From Actinomycetes bacterium (GTDB taxonomy: Bacteria; Actinomycetota; Actinomycetes; Mycobacteriales; Mycobacteriaceae), in the NCBI GenBank assembly GCA_023432405.1, contig JAEYUQ010000029.1, positions 1-64,000 on the forward strand: a stretch of DNA of 64,000 nt. The letters are read 5' to 3'. The position numbers and the translations under genes were made by a program. A model generated the notes under the pieces. That model was not told where the DNA came from and searched no databases. It was given only the letters and a program-made list of their open reading frames with translations. Below, piece by piece: positions 26,863 through 35,391 of the stretch. Every line of letters starts with the position of its first letter. Position 1 is the first letter of the stretch.

Positions 26863-28299
26863 TTAGCTGTGAACTGCCTCTGCGCGAGGAGATGACTCAA
26901 ACACTGCACGGTTGAGGATTCTCTCTCTAGCGGATACCACGACGGCAACCACGTTCTGCCCGGTCACGTTCACTGCGGTGCGTCCCATGTCAATAATCGG
27001 CTCTATGGATAGTAGGAGACCTACACCTTCTAGAGGAAGTCCGACAGTTGATAGTGTGAGCGTGAGCATCACAGTAGCCCCTGTTGTTCCTGCTGTAGCG
27101 GCAGATCCGATTACCGAGACGAAAACAATGAGCAGGTAGTCCGTCACACTCAGCGGAATCTGATAGAACTCCGCAATGAAGATGGCCGCAATTGCAGGGT
27201 AAATAGAGGCGCAGCCATCCATCTTCGTGGTGGCTCCCAGCGGCATCGCAAAGGCAGCGTAGGTGGTAGGCACCCCCATCTGCTCCTCAGCCACTTTCTG
27301 ATTCACCGGCATCACTCCCATAGAGGAGCGAGTTACGAATCCCAGAGACGTTACCGGCCACACCTTCCGGAAATACTGCACGACATCGACGCCGTTTGTT
27401 CTCAAGATGATGGGATAAACAAGGAAGAGGACAAGGGCAAGGCCTATGTAGATGGCAAGAACGAAAAACCCTAGAGAGCCGAGGGCTTCCCAGCCGTAGC
27501 TGGCAACGGCCTTACCAATGAGTGCTGCGGTACCGATGGGCGCCAAGCGAATAATCCACCAGAGGATTTTTTGAATCACCTGGAGAGCGGCGTCGGCAAG
27601 GGTGAAAATCGGTTGAGCTGCATCTCCAACCTTCACAGCCGCGATACCGAAGACGATGGACATGATAAGCAATTGGAGAACACTGAAGCTCACGGTGCTT
27701 TCCGTAACCTGAAGTCCAAAGATGTTGTCGGGGAGCAGCCCAGAAAGGAAGGCCCACCAGGAGCCAACGCTATCAGGAGTGGCAGCTGCGCTGGTGTCGA
27801 TGCTGGTGAAGCGGCCAGGGCGGATGATGAGCCCCACGGCAATACCGATGAGCACCGAGATGAGCGCGGTAATCATGAACCAGAGAATGGTTTGGGTGGC
27901 AAGACGCGCCGCATTGGTTACCTTGCGGAGGTTGGCTATGGAGGATATCACTGCAGTGACCACTAAGGGAGGGACCAGTACTTTCAGCAGTGTGACATAG
28001 GCTGAGCCCACTGCTGTGAGGCCGGTGGTGAGCCAGGGGACGCTTTGAGCGATAAAGCCCAGAACCAGACCAATAATGAGACCGTAGATAATCTGCGCAC
28101 CAAAACTGGTGAAGCGGCCGCCTGGATGGAGGTGCCGCTGCGACTTCTGTGCTCCGGACTCGAGGTCTAGAGAGTTGGTGCCGGGGGTGTTGGGGTTGGA
28201 AGTGCTGGTGCCCGGGGTATTAGGGTTGGGAGTGCTTGGGTCCGGGGTGTTGGGGTCCGGAGTGCTGGGGCTAGTTGAGTTGGTGTCTAGAGTTTTCAC
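26863..28299 (-). CDS. Dicarboxylate/amino acid:cation symporter (DAACS family)
   Basis: 478 residues, about eight membrane helices plus two re-entrant loops. Serine-rich loop (TRSSMGVMPVNQKVA), the substrate/cation motif around MDGCASIYPAIAAIF and the late EPIIDMGRTAVNVTGQN match GltP/DctA/SstT transporters. The exact substrate (glutamate, dicarboxylate, serine) is not readable. The first 50 residues are an unusual repeat of (N/D)PNTPG-like pieces encoded by tandem DNA at about 28160-28290, probably a disordered tail. A palindrome lies 45 bp upstream of the start. Confidence 0.93.
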   Translation of the reverse strand: MKTLDTNSTSPSTPDPNTPDPSTPNPNTPGTSTSNPNTPGTNSLDLESGAQKSQRHLHPGGRFTSFGAQIIYGLIIGLVLGFIAQSVPWLTTGLTAVGSAYVTLLKVLVPPLVVTAVISSIANLRKVTNAARLATQTILWFMITALISVLIGIAVGLIIRPGRFTSIDTSAAATPDSVGSWWAFLSGLLPDNIFGLQVTESTVSFSVLQLLIMSIVFGIAAVKVGDAAQPIFTLADAALQVIQKILWWIIRLAPIGTAALIGKAVASYGWEALGSLGFFVLAIYIGLALVLFLVYPIILRTNGVDVVQYFRKVWPVTSLGFVTRSSMGVMPVNQKVAEEQMGVPTTYAAFAMPLGATTKMDGCASIYPAIAAIFIAEFYQIPLSVTDYLLIVFVSVIGSAATAGTTGATVMLTLTLSTVGLPLEGVGLLLSIEPIIDMGRTAVNVTGQNVVAVVVSARERILNRAVFESSPRAEAVHS

Positions 28300-28343
28300 G
28301 AAGAGTCAGAATAGAACGATTAGTCTAAAAAATCTACTTTATT

Positions 28344-28361
28344 ATAGACAGATATGTCTAT
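28344..28361. promoter_or_regulatory. Palindrome upstream of the symporter gene
   Basis: ATAGACA-GATA-TGTCTAT, a perfect 7-bp inverted repeat with 4-bp spacer, in AT-rich sequence 45 bp before the symporter start. Likely operator; regulator unknown. Confidence 0.5.
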
Positions 28362-28644
28362 CTGTGTGGATGCGCTATGGCGAAACGTGGAGTAGGGCTT
28401 AACTACTTCTTGAGAAGCGATGATGTGGTTTTAGAAGTGATGATGGGGAAGGTAGCTGGGCATAGTGATGATGGGGAAGGCGACGGGAACATCGAGAGCC
28501 TTCTTCTAGAGAGACACTCGCCTTTCTTTATGAGGGCTCAGGCTCTCCACAGCTATCAGTGGGCAAACCCCTGTTATGAGGCATCGGCATATCGAGGTGT
28601 CGTTGACGCCGCTTATTCGTAGAAGGTGGAAGAGGGGGTTGATT

Positions 28645-28819
28645 AGGATTAGCGCTGGCGTTCGCCAGGATTAGTAAGGGCGTCGATCAGGATACGCAAG
28701 GGTGTCTGCCAGGATCAGCACTGGTGTCTGTAAGAATTAGCGGAGGATGGGTCAGAATCAGCAACGGCGCAAATTAGGATACGCAAGGGTGTCTGCCAGG
28801 ATCAGCAGGACTGTCAATC
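28645..28819. repeat. Eight 22-bp degenerate tandem repeats
   Basis: Units start with AGGAT(T/C)AGCA or AGGATACGCA and end near GTCTGCC. Units 3 (28689) and 7 (28776) are identical over 22 bp; unit 5 is 21 bp. It ends just before tRNA-Lys. The rest of the gap 28362-28644 is GATGATGGGGAAGG-rich with no convincing gene. Confidence 0.85.
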
Positions 28820-28839
28820 GGTATCCGAATACAAAAAAG

Positions 28840-28912
<73 letters not shown>

Positions 28913-29345
28913 ATGGATGATTACTCATCAACCTTGAGAAATAGTACATCATGGGCAGAGAGCTGAGAAATCGCCAGCTAGAGACCGTTTTTACTTCCTG
29001 TGTGCCTATTGTCACCCTGCCTGAAAGTGTTGACCGCTCTCGTATTTTTGTAGAGCGCTCACGTTTTCCTGCCGAGCTGGTCGTTTCCTGCCGAGCGTGG
29101 TCTTTTCTTGTCGCGCCTTCAAGTTTTCCTTGCTTGTGGGCCTAGTCGTTTTCCTGCGTGGCTCGGGTTGTTGACTTGCTCCGGGCGGTATTAGCCTAAC
29201 CAGGCGTTTACTTTCGCTAGATCAAATGCACCACAAGATATCAAAAGTCACAAAAGTATCACGATAAGGATTCGATTATTCTTTCTTGCGCTCCCCAGCT
29301 ACAGTTGCGGATGACTACGGGAGTTTTCTATTGGGGTGTCATCAG
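28913..29345. other. Leader between tRNA-Lys and the L,D-transpeptidase gene
   Basis: 433 bp. 29055-29125 has repeated TTTTCCTGCCGAGC(T/G)TGGTC units. 29215-29285 is AT-rich (CACAAAAGTATCACGATAAGG) and is the likely promoter and leader. No gene. Confidence 0.5.
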
Positions 29346-30530
29346 ATGTTTTCTTCTTCACGGCATAGCTTTCTTCGCAGAGCTTCAGTCACTGTGCTTA
29401 TGGCTGGTGGCCTCTTCCTGGCTGGTTGTGCAGCACCTGGTAACAGCGAGTCTTCAGATGCTGAGGCACTAGAAGCTCAGCGGGCCGCAGAAGAGGCAGC
29501 GCAGGCTGCACCTTCGGTGTCTGTTCCCGACGGCGCTCAGGACGTTGATCCTAACGATCGTATCCAGGTGACCTCTCCTTCTGGTCTGGAGTCTGTCACA
29601 ATCCTCAACCCCCAGGGGAAGGAAGTTGAGGGTGAGCTCTCTCAGGATGGAACTGCATGGAGCACCACGGAGGATTTAGGTTTTTACAAGACCTACACAG
29701 TCACGGCCGTCGGTAAGAATGGTAAGAAGACGGAATCCTCCCTCTCCACCGCGGAGCCTGACAACCTCATTTCCATGAACTATAACGTCGGAGATGAGGA
29801 CGTCGTTGGGGTTGCTCATGTGTTGAGCTTCCAGTTTTCTCAGGCGCCCGAGGACCGGGAAGCCGTGGAAAAGGCCATTCACATCACGAATGACAAGGAT
29901 ATTGAGGGTGCTTTCCATTGGCTGAATGGCAGTTTGCTGCGTTGGCGTCCGAAGGAGTTTTGGCCATCTGGAACTCATATTGAGGTGGATGCCGATATGT
30001 ATGGCAAGGACTTCGGCAACGGGCTCGGCGGGAATGATGCCCATGTCTCTTACCGCATCGGGGATCGTGTGGAGGCCGTTGTGGATGATGCCACTCATCA
30101 GATGACCGTGATGAAGAATGGGGAAGTGCTTCGCACAATTCCGGTATCTATGGGAAGGGGAAAGTACGCCACTTATAACGGCACGTACTACACCTCTGAG
30201 GAATACGACAACCTGATCATGGATTCTTCTACCTATGGTCTCAAACCAGAGGACGGTGGGTACCGCACTCCAGTACGCTTTGCCACACGACTATCCTGGT
30301 CCGGAGTGTTTGTTCACGGTGCGCCGTGGGCAAGCTGGGCGCTGGGTTCCTATAACCAGTCCCACGGCTGCATTAATGTGACGGATGCAGATGCCAAGTG
30401 GTTCATGGAGACGGTGAAGTCCGGGGATCCTGTGACGGTGAAGAATAGTGCTGGTCCGGCTCTAAGCCCCCTGGAGGGGCAAGGTGACTGGAATATGTCC
30501 TGGGACGAGTGGAAGGGCGACGAAGACTAG
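29346..30530 (+). CDS. L,D-transpeptidase lipoprotein (Ig-like plus YkuD domain)
   Basis: 394 residues. Makes 3-3 cross-links in peptidoglycan. Lipoprotein signal peptide with lipobox LAGC about residue 27. A Glu/Ala-rich linker and Ig-like domains (about 55-250) follow as in LdtMt2. The catalytic YkuD domain (about 250-370) has HGAPW and the active-site SHGCINVTDAD with the nucleophile Cys. ATG 29346 gives the best signal peptide; an in-frame ATG at 29286 would bury it. A C-terminal Trp-rich tail (DWNMSWDEWKGDED) is present. Confidence 0.93.
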   Translation: MFSSSRHSFLRRASVTVLMAGGLFLAGCAAPGNSESSDAEALEAQRAAEEAAQAAPSVSVPDGAQDVDPNDRIQVTSPSGLESVTILNPQGKEVEGELSQDGTAWSTTEDLGFYKTYTVTAVGKNGKKTESSLSTAEPDNLISMNYNVGDEDVVGVAHVLSFQFSQAPEDREAVEKAIHITNDKDIEGAFHWLNGSLLRWRPKEFWPSGTHIEVDADMYGKDFGNGLGGNDAHVSYRIGDRVEAVVDDATHQMTVMKNGEVLRTIPVSMGRGKYATYNGTYYTSEEYDNLIMDSSTYGLKPEDGGYRTPVRFATRLSWSGVFVHGAPWASWALGSYNQSHGCINVTDADAKWFMETVKSGDPVTVKNSAGPALSPLEGQGDWNMSWDEWKGDED

Positions 30531-30864
30531 CACAGTTAGTGCTAAGGTGCAGCGGCGCTGAGATAGAGGTGGATCGGCCTCGGTGCGTATGTCAATGCCC
30601 CGCGCCCTTCCCGACCGACGCCTTTCCAGCCCCGACCCTTCCCGACCGACGCCCTTCCAGCCCTGGTTAATCCATCCCCGTGCTCATCACCACGGTGCTC
30701 TTCTGCCCTACCTTCCTCTATCACGGTGGTCCACGCCATCACCTTGAGATACCATTCCACGAGGGTTTGGAAGGGGGTTCGACCAACAACCAGACCGATG
30801 GGTAGCGCAGTATCTAAGGGGAGGGTTGAACCGTAGCCTCTAAGGGGGGGGTGAACCGCAGCGT
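30531..30864. repeat. Intergenic tandem repeats
   Basis: Two 31-bp units at 30605-30666 (CCCTTCCCGACCGACGCC...CCAGCCC). Two roughly 29-bp units lie near 30810-30868 (CTAAGGGGAGGGTTGAACCG type). No gene. Confidence 0.75.
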
Positions 30865-31623
30865 CTAGGGATTAATGGATGCCATAGGCTGAACTAGTCT
30901 GTTGGATATCTCTATCACATCGTCCTTTTCAAGGAGAGTGAGTGCTTCACGGAAGAGCTCTGGGGTGAGAGACGTGAGCTCTTGGAGCTTTGATACGAGG
31001 AAAACTCGTTTTCCTGTATAAGCATCAGCGGTATGGAGGGCTGCCAGAATACGGTTGCGAGCATCATCAACCTCGGGGCGCGCTTCCGTGAGAGGTCTGT
31101 GTGTTACTCCGCTCGGGATAGGGACTGCCGGGCGCGCTTTGGGGTAGTAGCTCCACTTGTGGTGGCCGAACATCCCATAGGAGCACAGCGCAGAGACCAT
31201 AAGTGCCAGAAGGAAAGCCAGGAAGAAACCAGGCGTGAGATGGTAGTGGGGGAGAAAACTGGTCTCGCTGTTGAGGTCCTTCTCGGCGAGGGATGAGAAC
31301 AAAGCCGTATTAATCCAGATTGCGGGAAGAATCGCAAGAAAAACAAAAGACCTTGCCGGTAGAGATACTCCAGCGGTGAACACATCTTCCCGCAGGGGGA
31401 AGTTCTTTCTCTCCCATAGGGCGAAAGGAATGAAAACAACCAGGATTGCGGCGCACAGGAGCAGCGGGAGTTCCCAACCCCAGTGCTCATTCATTCCCCA
31501 CAAAGTCAGTATGAGCGCCAGCAGCGTTATAGGTGCTACCGTGGGCGTTTTGATGGCCTCTCGAACACGTGTCATGGTTTGCTGGACACTGTCACTGGTC
31601 TGGGTTGTTGTTGAATTAGGCAT
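30865..31623 (-). CDS. Membrane protein with C-terminal winged-helix-like domain
   Basis: 252 residues, unknown function. Four hydrophobic helices (about 30-45, 50-68, 90-110, 133-152) are followed by a soluble C-terminal domain from about residue 175. That domain (RNRILAALHTAD ... FLVSKLQELTSLTPELFREALTLLEKDDVIEIS) reads like a winged helix. The start codon is 3 nt after a perfect 19-bp hairpin that contains the AGGAG ribosome-binding site. It lies downstream of tRNA-His on the same strand. Confidence 0.75.
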   Translation of the reverse strand: MPNSTTTQTSDSVQQTMTRVREAIKTPTVAPITLLALILTLWGMNEHWGWELPLLLCAAILVVFIPFALWERKNFPLREDVFTAGVSLPARSFVFLAILPAIWINTALFSSLAEKDLNSETSFLPHYHLTPGFFLAFLLALMVSALCSYGMFGHHKWSYYPKARPAVPIPSGVTHRPLTEARPEVDDARNRILAALHTADAYTGKRVFLVSKLQELTSLTPELFREALTLLEKDDVIEISNRLVQPMASINP

Positions 31624-31626
31624 AAA

Positions 31627-31670
31627 GAAGGCTCCTGTTCTATCCCCTCAAGGATAGAACAGGAGCCTTC
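31627..31670 (-). promoter_or_regulatory. Perfect 19-bp hairpin between tRNA-His and the next gene, covering its ribosome-binding site
   Basis: GAAGGCTCCTGTTCTATCC at 31627-31645 and its exact complement at 31652-31670 enclose a 6-nt loop. On the minus strand the second arm contains CAGGAGCC, the ribosome-binding site of the gene starting at 31623, then TTCTTTATG. It can act as the tRNA terminator and/or block translation. Confidence 0.75.
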
Positions 31671-31679
31671 ATCATTCGG

Positions 31680-31753
31680 GGTGGCTGACGGGGCTCGAAC
31701 CCGCGACACCCAGGATCACAACCTGGTGCTCTACCAGCTGAACTACAGCCACC
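31680..31753 (-). tRNA. tRNA-His (anticodon GUG)
   Basis: Acceptor GTGGCTG/CAGCCAC with the extra G at -1 facing C73, typical of tRNA-His. Anticodon stem-loop CCAGGTTGTGATCCTGG, T-arm GCGGGTTCGAGCCCCGT. Confidence 0.97.
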
Positions 31754-31798
31754 ATCGCTGATATACAGCGCACTCGATAGTAGCGCAGACCTCAGCGT

Positions 31799-32425
31799 TT
31801 ACAAAAACGCCTGGCTATAACGGTTCGTCGCCAAGGCTTGAGCGGATTGAGCAGCTTCCGCAGAGAGATCCTGCTCCGGGAAAACACTTCGGCGGTAATA
31901 ATCCAATTCTCGAACAGACTCAATGATGTCCGCCAATGCTCGGTGAGTCATGGTTTTCTCAGGCTGGTTTTGGTACACCCGTGGTAGCCAGCGTCGAGTG
32001 AGCTCCTTAATGGTGGACACATCAATCATGCGATAGTGGAGTGCGGCATCCAGACGCGGCATCTGCGCCCGAATGAAAGAACGATCCGTTGCAATACTGT
32101 TACCTGCTAAAGGTGCAGGATGCGCAGGATCCACGTGTTTGGCAATCAGCTCCAGCACCTGATCTTCAGCCTCTTTGAGGGTGACCTGGGAGGCGCGAAT
32201 GTTCTCTGTCAGGCCACTTGAGCCATGCATTTCCGTGACGACGTCGTCCATCTGCGCCAGTTCTTCATCAGTGGCGTGGACCACGATGTCCAGGCCTTCA
32301 TCCAAGATATTCAGTTCAGCATCGGTGACTAGGGCTGCCACCTCCACGATGGTATGGCGGTTGATGTCCAGACCAGTCATCTCTAGATCAATCCACACAA
32401 TGCGGTTATCTTTGGCGTTCACCAT
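31799..32425 (-). CDS. orn: Oligoribonuclease
   Basis: 208-residue DEDDh 3'-5' exonuclease degrading 2-5 nt RNAs, including pGpG-type dinucleotides. Exo I motif WIDLEMTGLD, Exo II around AGNSIATDRSFI and Exo III near MTHRALADIIES (His and Asp) are complete. ATG 32425 is preceded by a moderate GAGGGAAAC-type site. tRNA-His lies 45 bp downstream on the same strand, so readthrough into the tRNA is possible. Confidence 0.96.
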   Translation of the reverse strand: MVNAKDNRIVWIDLEMTGLDINRHTIVEVAALVTDAELNILDEGLDIVVHATDEELAQMDDVVTEMHGSSGLTENIRASQVTLKEAEDQVLELIAKHVDPAHPAPLAGNSIATDRSFIRAQMPRLDAALHYRMIDVSTIKELTRRWLPRVYQNQPEKTMTHRALADIIESVRELDYYRRSVFPEQDLSAEAAQSAQALATNRYSQAFL

Positions 32426-32546
32426 GAGTACTGTTTCCCTCGCTTGCTCTGTTCAGGGGTATCGGGGGACCCCTTGCCTAGAGTAAGGGTACTCGCAGTG
32501 GTAGTACTTAAAGATGTTCACCAGTTCTCTGAGTCCAAGGATGAGT

Positions 32547-33488
32547 ATGAAAACTCACGCTCTTACAGCCATAGGTCTGCTTACTGCCACCGTTGTTTCT
32601 CCGCTATCTGCCCAGGCAGCAACCGTTGTTCCGGGTGCGCCTATGATCACGCACTACGCAGAGCCAGTGAGTGGGATTGATCCAGCTAAACTTCCTTTGA
32701 CCTGTTCCCAAGGGCCAAATGGTACTGTCACTCTCCCCAATGGCAAGACTGCGGAGGTTATGCTCACGGCTGGTCACTGCGTGAAACCTATTGCAAATGC
32801 TGGTCCGGCCTTGGATAAGACGGTGGAAGTTCCCACTAAGGACGGGGACCAGGTTATTGGCACGGTTGACCGTGGACAAGGTCCCATTGAGAATCCACAA
32901 GGGGATTACGACACTCTTATGGAAGCTGTGGACGATACCGTCAATTCCCCGGACTACGGCACGGTGCGCCTCAATGAGGAAGCAACCACCAGTGGCGCCG
33001 CCACCAGTATTGATGGGGACGGCAACAAGACTGGGTCTGTCAAGCTCACGAAGATTCGGGATTATAAGGATGTTCCCGCAGGCCAGGTTAGGTTTGACAA
33101 TCTCGGGCAACCTATCTGCTACAAAGGACAAACCAGTGGCGGCGGCTGCGGAGTCCAGGTTCTTCGAGCCGAAAATGGCGTGTGGAGTGTGATCCCCTAT
33201 CAGAAGGGTGATTCTGGTGGAGTGAACTACGATCCGCGAACTGGCGAAGTGATTGGTGTTTCCTCAATGGTGTTCGGCCCTGTGGGACGTGCTATGCCTG
33301 CCGATAAGGCCTTGGAGGAGGCCTATGACATTCCAGATGGCCAGGTCAACGAGCACTTCCAGATCACTGAGTCCCAGGAAAAGATGGATCCGATGGTTCC
33401 CTTCTATAGCCGTCCTACGGAGGAATTGACTCAGGAAGAAGCGGTCTCTGTGCTCAAGCAGCTCTACGGGATTCCTGACGCCCAGTAG
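32547..33488 (+). CDS. Secreted chymotrypsin-like (S1) serine protease
   Basis: 313 residues. Signal peptide residues 1-25, cut near AQA-AT. Catalytic His in LTAGHC and catalytic Ser in KGDSGGVNY are clear; the Asp is probably in GDYDTLM. A likely disulfide pair lies in PICYKGQTSGGGCGV. About 70 residues follow the protease core (helical, acidic: EELTQEEAVSVLKQLYG). ATG 32547 is chosen for CCAAGG spacing. The stop region is duplicated (see repeat at 33479). Another S1 protease lies at 34792. Confidence 0.88.
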   Translation: MKTHALTAIGLLTATVVSPLSAQAATVVPGAPMITHYAEPVSGIDPAKLPLTCSQGPNGTVTLPNGKTAEVMLTAGHCVKPIANAGPALDKTVEVPTKDGDQVIGTVDRGQGPIENPQGDYDTLMEAVDDTVNSPDYGTVRLNEEATTSGAATSIDGDGNKTGSVKLTKIRDYKDVPAGQVRFDNLGQPICYKGQTSGGGCGVQVLRAENGVWSVIPYQKGDSGGVNYDPRTGEVIGVSSMVFGPVGRAMPADKALEEAYDIPDGQVNEHFQITESQEKMDPMVPFYSRPTEELTQEEAVSVLKQLYGIPDAQ

Positions 33489-33516
33489 CAAAGCACCCAG
33501 TAGGAAGGCACCCAGT
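33479..33516. repeat. Short tandem duplication of the protease gene end
   Basis: CCCAGTAG, containing the stop codon, occurs three times at 15-bp spacing (GCCCAGTAGCAAAG / CACCCAGTAGGAAGG / CACCCAGTAG). Confidence 0.75.
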
Positions 33517-33544
33517 AGAACGTAGAGGCTGGTTCAATAAAACT

Positions 33545-33589
33545 ATCCCTGTCTGGATGCTTTATGAGAAAGCGCACCTAGGCAGGGAT
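33545..33589 (+). terminator. Possible terminator of the S1 protease gene
   Basis: ATCCCTG/CAGGGAT 7-bp stem with a long loop. No clear T-tract. Confidence 0.3.
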
Positions 33590-33603
33590 TACCTCTACCT
33601 GCG

Positions 33604-33702
33604 GGGCCGTCGTCAAGGGTGCGAGGGGTGGGCGCGCAGAGTTGGCGGGCGTCGTTAAGGGTGCGAGGGGTGGGCGCACAGAGTCGGCGGGCGTCGTCAG
33701 GG
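33604..33702. repeat. 42-bp tandem repeats carrying the dispersed motif
   Basis: Units begin at about 33606, 33648 and 33690. Each begins with a (G)GC(C)GTCGT(C/T)A(A)GG motif copy followed by GTGCGAGGGGTGGGCGC and CAGAGT(T/C)GGCG; the third is truncated after the motif. It occupies the gap before nagB. Confidence 0.8.
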
Positions 33703-33747
33703 GGGCTAGCGGTTTGTATGGGTGGAACCAGGCGGGGCAGAGAGCGT

Positions 33748-34533
33748 TTAACGGTACACCTTGCGTTGCCAATCAGGTTTGTGGGCGGCCGTGAACTCGT
33801 AGTATTCCGTGTTCAGCAGCTTGCTTGCTGCAGGCCTATCCACAATGACGGTAGCGTGCGGATGAAGCTGAAGTATGGACGCTGGAACCAGGGAAGAAAC
33901 CGCACCTTCGCAGGCAAGATGAACTGCCTGAGCCTTGTTTTCGCCAGTTGCCAGCATGAGCAGATGACCGGCGCGTCGAATGGTCCCTAAACCCTGAGTA
34001 ATCACGTGGTAAGGAACCTCCTCGGGGGAATCGAAGAACCGGGCGTTATCTTTCACGGTCTGCGGGTGGAGAGTTTTCAGCCGTGTGGCGGAAGCGAGGG
34101 AACTACTAGGCTCATTGAAACCAATATGGCCATCGGTGCCAATGCCTAGAAGCTGGATATCAATCCCGCCAGAATCCTTAATGGCTTGCTCATACTCCGC
34201 GCAGGCGGCAGCAATATCCTCAGCCATTCCATTGGGGATGTGAACATTCTCAGGCGCTACATCCACCTGATCTGCCAGCTCAGAATGGATTACGTGGTGG
34301 TAGCTTTGCTCATTTTCAAAAGGCAGCCCCACGTACTCATCCAGGGCAAACATCCTGGTGTTTTTGAAAGTGACCTCTCCTGCCTTATAGCGACGAATCA
34401 GCTCCTGATAGGTGCTCAGCGGAGTAGAACCTGTGGCAACACCAAGCGTTTTCCCAGCATTGGCATAGGCGCCCATAATATCCGCAGCTAACTTAGCGAC
34501 GTCCTGCGCAGACTCTTTGATGAAAATCTCCAT
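33748..34533 (-). CDS. nagB: Glucosamine-6-phosphate deaminase
   Basis: 261 residues. Converts glucosamine-6-phosphate to fructose-6-phosphate and ammonia. Active-site motifs: ATGSTP near residue 37, LDEYVGL, and GIGTDGHIGFNEP. ATG 34533 follows GGAGGAAAGGGCAC; the in-frame codons to 34575 lack family similarity. A 16-bp palindrome lies 40 bp upstream. No nagA or transporter is adjacent, so only this step of amino-sugar use is visible here. Confidence 0.95.
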   Translation of the reverse strand: MEIFIKESAQDVAKLAADIMGAYANAGKTLGVATGSTPLSTYQELIRRYKAGEVTFKNTRMFALDEYVGLPFENEQSYHHVIHSELADQVDVAPENVHIPNGMAEDIAAACAEYEQAIKDSGGIDIQLLGIGTDGHIGFNEPSSSLASATRLKTLHPQTVKDNARFFDSPEEVPYHVITQGLGTIRRAGHLLMLATGENKAQAVHLACEGAVSSLVPASILQLHPHATVIVDRPAASKLLNTEYYEFTAAHKPDWQRKVYR

Positions 34534-34572
34534 GATTGTGCCCTTTCCTCCTGAATCAACACCATCGTAGAA

Positions 34573-34588
34573 CATCAGATGTCTGATG
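34573..34588. promoter_or_regulatory. Palindromic candidate operator upstream of nagB
   Basis: CATCAGA-TG-TCTGATG, perfect 7-bp arms, 40 bp before the nagB start. GntR/HutC-type regulators bind palindromes of this sort; the UTRA regulator at 40611 is a candidate, by inference only. Confidence 0.4.
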
Positions 34589-34675
34589 AGTAGATTTTTG
34601 AGGTATTTATCTGCTTAAACGAATGAAAAGCTGGGTGGGAAAACACAGGGGCGAGGGCGCACACTGTGGGTGCCT

Positions 34676-34741
34676 GGGTGGTGTGGTTGAGGCGGTGGGT
34701 GGTGTGGTTGAGGCGGTGGTGGTGTGGTTGAGGCGGTGGTG
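34676..34741. repeat. 21-bp tandem repeats
   Basis: Three units of GGGTGGTGTGGTTGAGGCGGT (the last slightly changed) upstream of the small S1 protease. Confidence 0.85.
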
Positions 34742-34791
34742 GATATTCGTCCGTGTACCGCTGAGCCCAAGTTGTTGTTAGGCTGGTTTTT

Positions 34792-35391
34792 ATGCGTAAG
34801 AGGTTAGTAGCAGTGGCGGTTGCGAGCATGATTGCCGCCTTGGGGGCCCCTCAGGCAATGGCATTAACCAACCAGGGGGATCAGATTGTCGTTGGTCTCA
34901 AGAGTATCTGCACCGTGGGATTTGTAGACCCCAGTCACATGACCATGCAAACTGCTGGTCACTGTGGCAAACCAGGGGATCTGGTGTTTGAGAAGAATAC
35001 CTTGGCTCCCATTGGGGTAGTGGCTTACAGTTCTGGTGATTATGCCAGCCCCACGGGGGATCGCATGACGATTGTTGCCAACCCCTTAGCAGCCGGAAAC
35101 AACGTCAAGACGGGTGATAAAGCGTATTCGCCCAAAGCGGGGGATAAGGTGTGCCGCTATGGCGCCGAGTCCAACAAGGTGGTGTGCGGCACCGTGTATG
35201 AGGTGAATCAACGGGGCATGATGGTAGTTGACCCCAAGGTGGCAGGAATTCCTGGAGACTCGGGCGGACCTATGTGGGTTCCTGGGAAAGGCTATGTGGG
35301 CACATACACAGGGCGTCTGGCCAAAGTTGATGATGATAACCAGGTACTGTTCGCCGTTGGTTTTACCCGTGCGCCGGGGCCCCTTGGCTAA
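34792..35391 (+). CDS. Secreted small S1-family protease
   Basis: 199 residues. Signal peptide 1-24 (MRKRLVAVAVASMIAALGAPQAMA). Catalytic His in QTAGHC and Ser in PGDSGGPMW are clear; Asp is likely in the PTGDRMTIV strand. One disulfide-type pair in KVCRYGAESNKVVCG. At about 175 mature residues it is close to the minimal S1 fold. It is on the other side of nagB from the larger S1 protease and is only distantly similar to it. Confidence 0.88.
   Translation: MRKRLVAVAVASMIAALGAPQAMALTNQGDQIVVGLKSICTVGFVDPSHMTMQTAGHCGKPGDLVFEKNTLAPIGVVAYSSGDYASPTGDRMTIVANPLAAGNNVKTGDKAYSPKAGDKVCRYGAESNKVVCGTVYEVNQRGMMVVDPKVAGIPGDSGGPMWVPGKGYVGTYTGRLAKVDDDNQVLFAVGFTRAPGPLG

Noticed and set aside
28377..28622. 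81-codon open frame
   Set aside because: Repeat-rich sequence, no ribosome-binding site and no similarity; treated as spacer.
28645..28819. CRISPR array
   Set aside because: Units are contiguous 22-bp degenerate repeats without unique spacers, and no cas genes are present.
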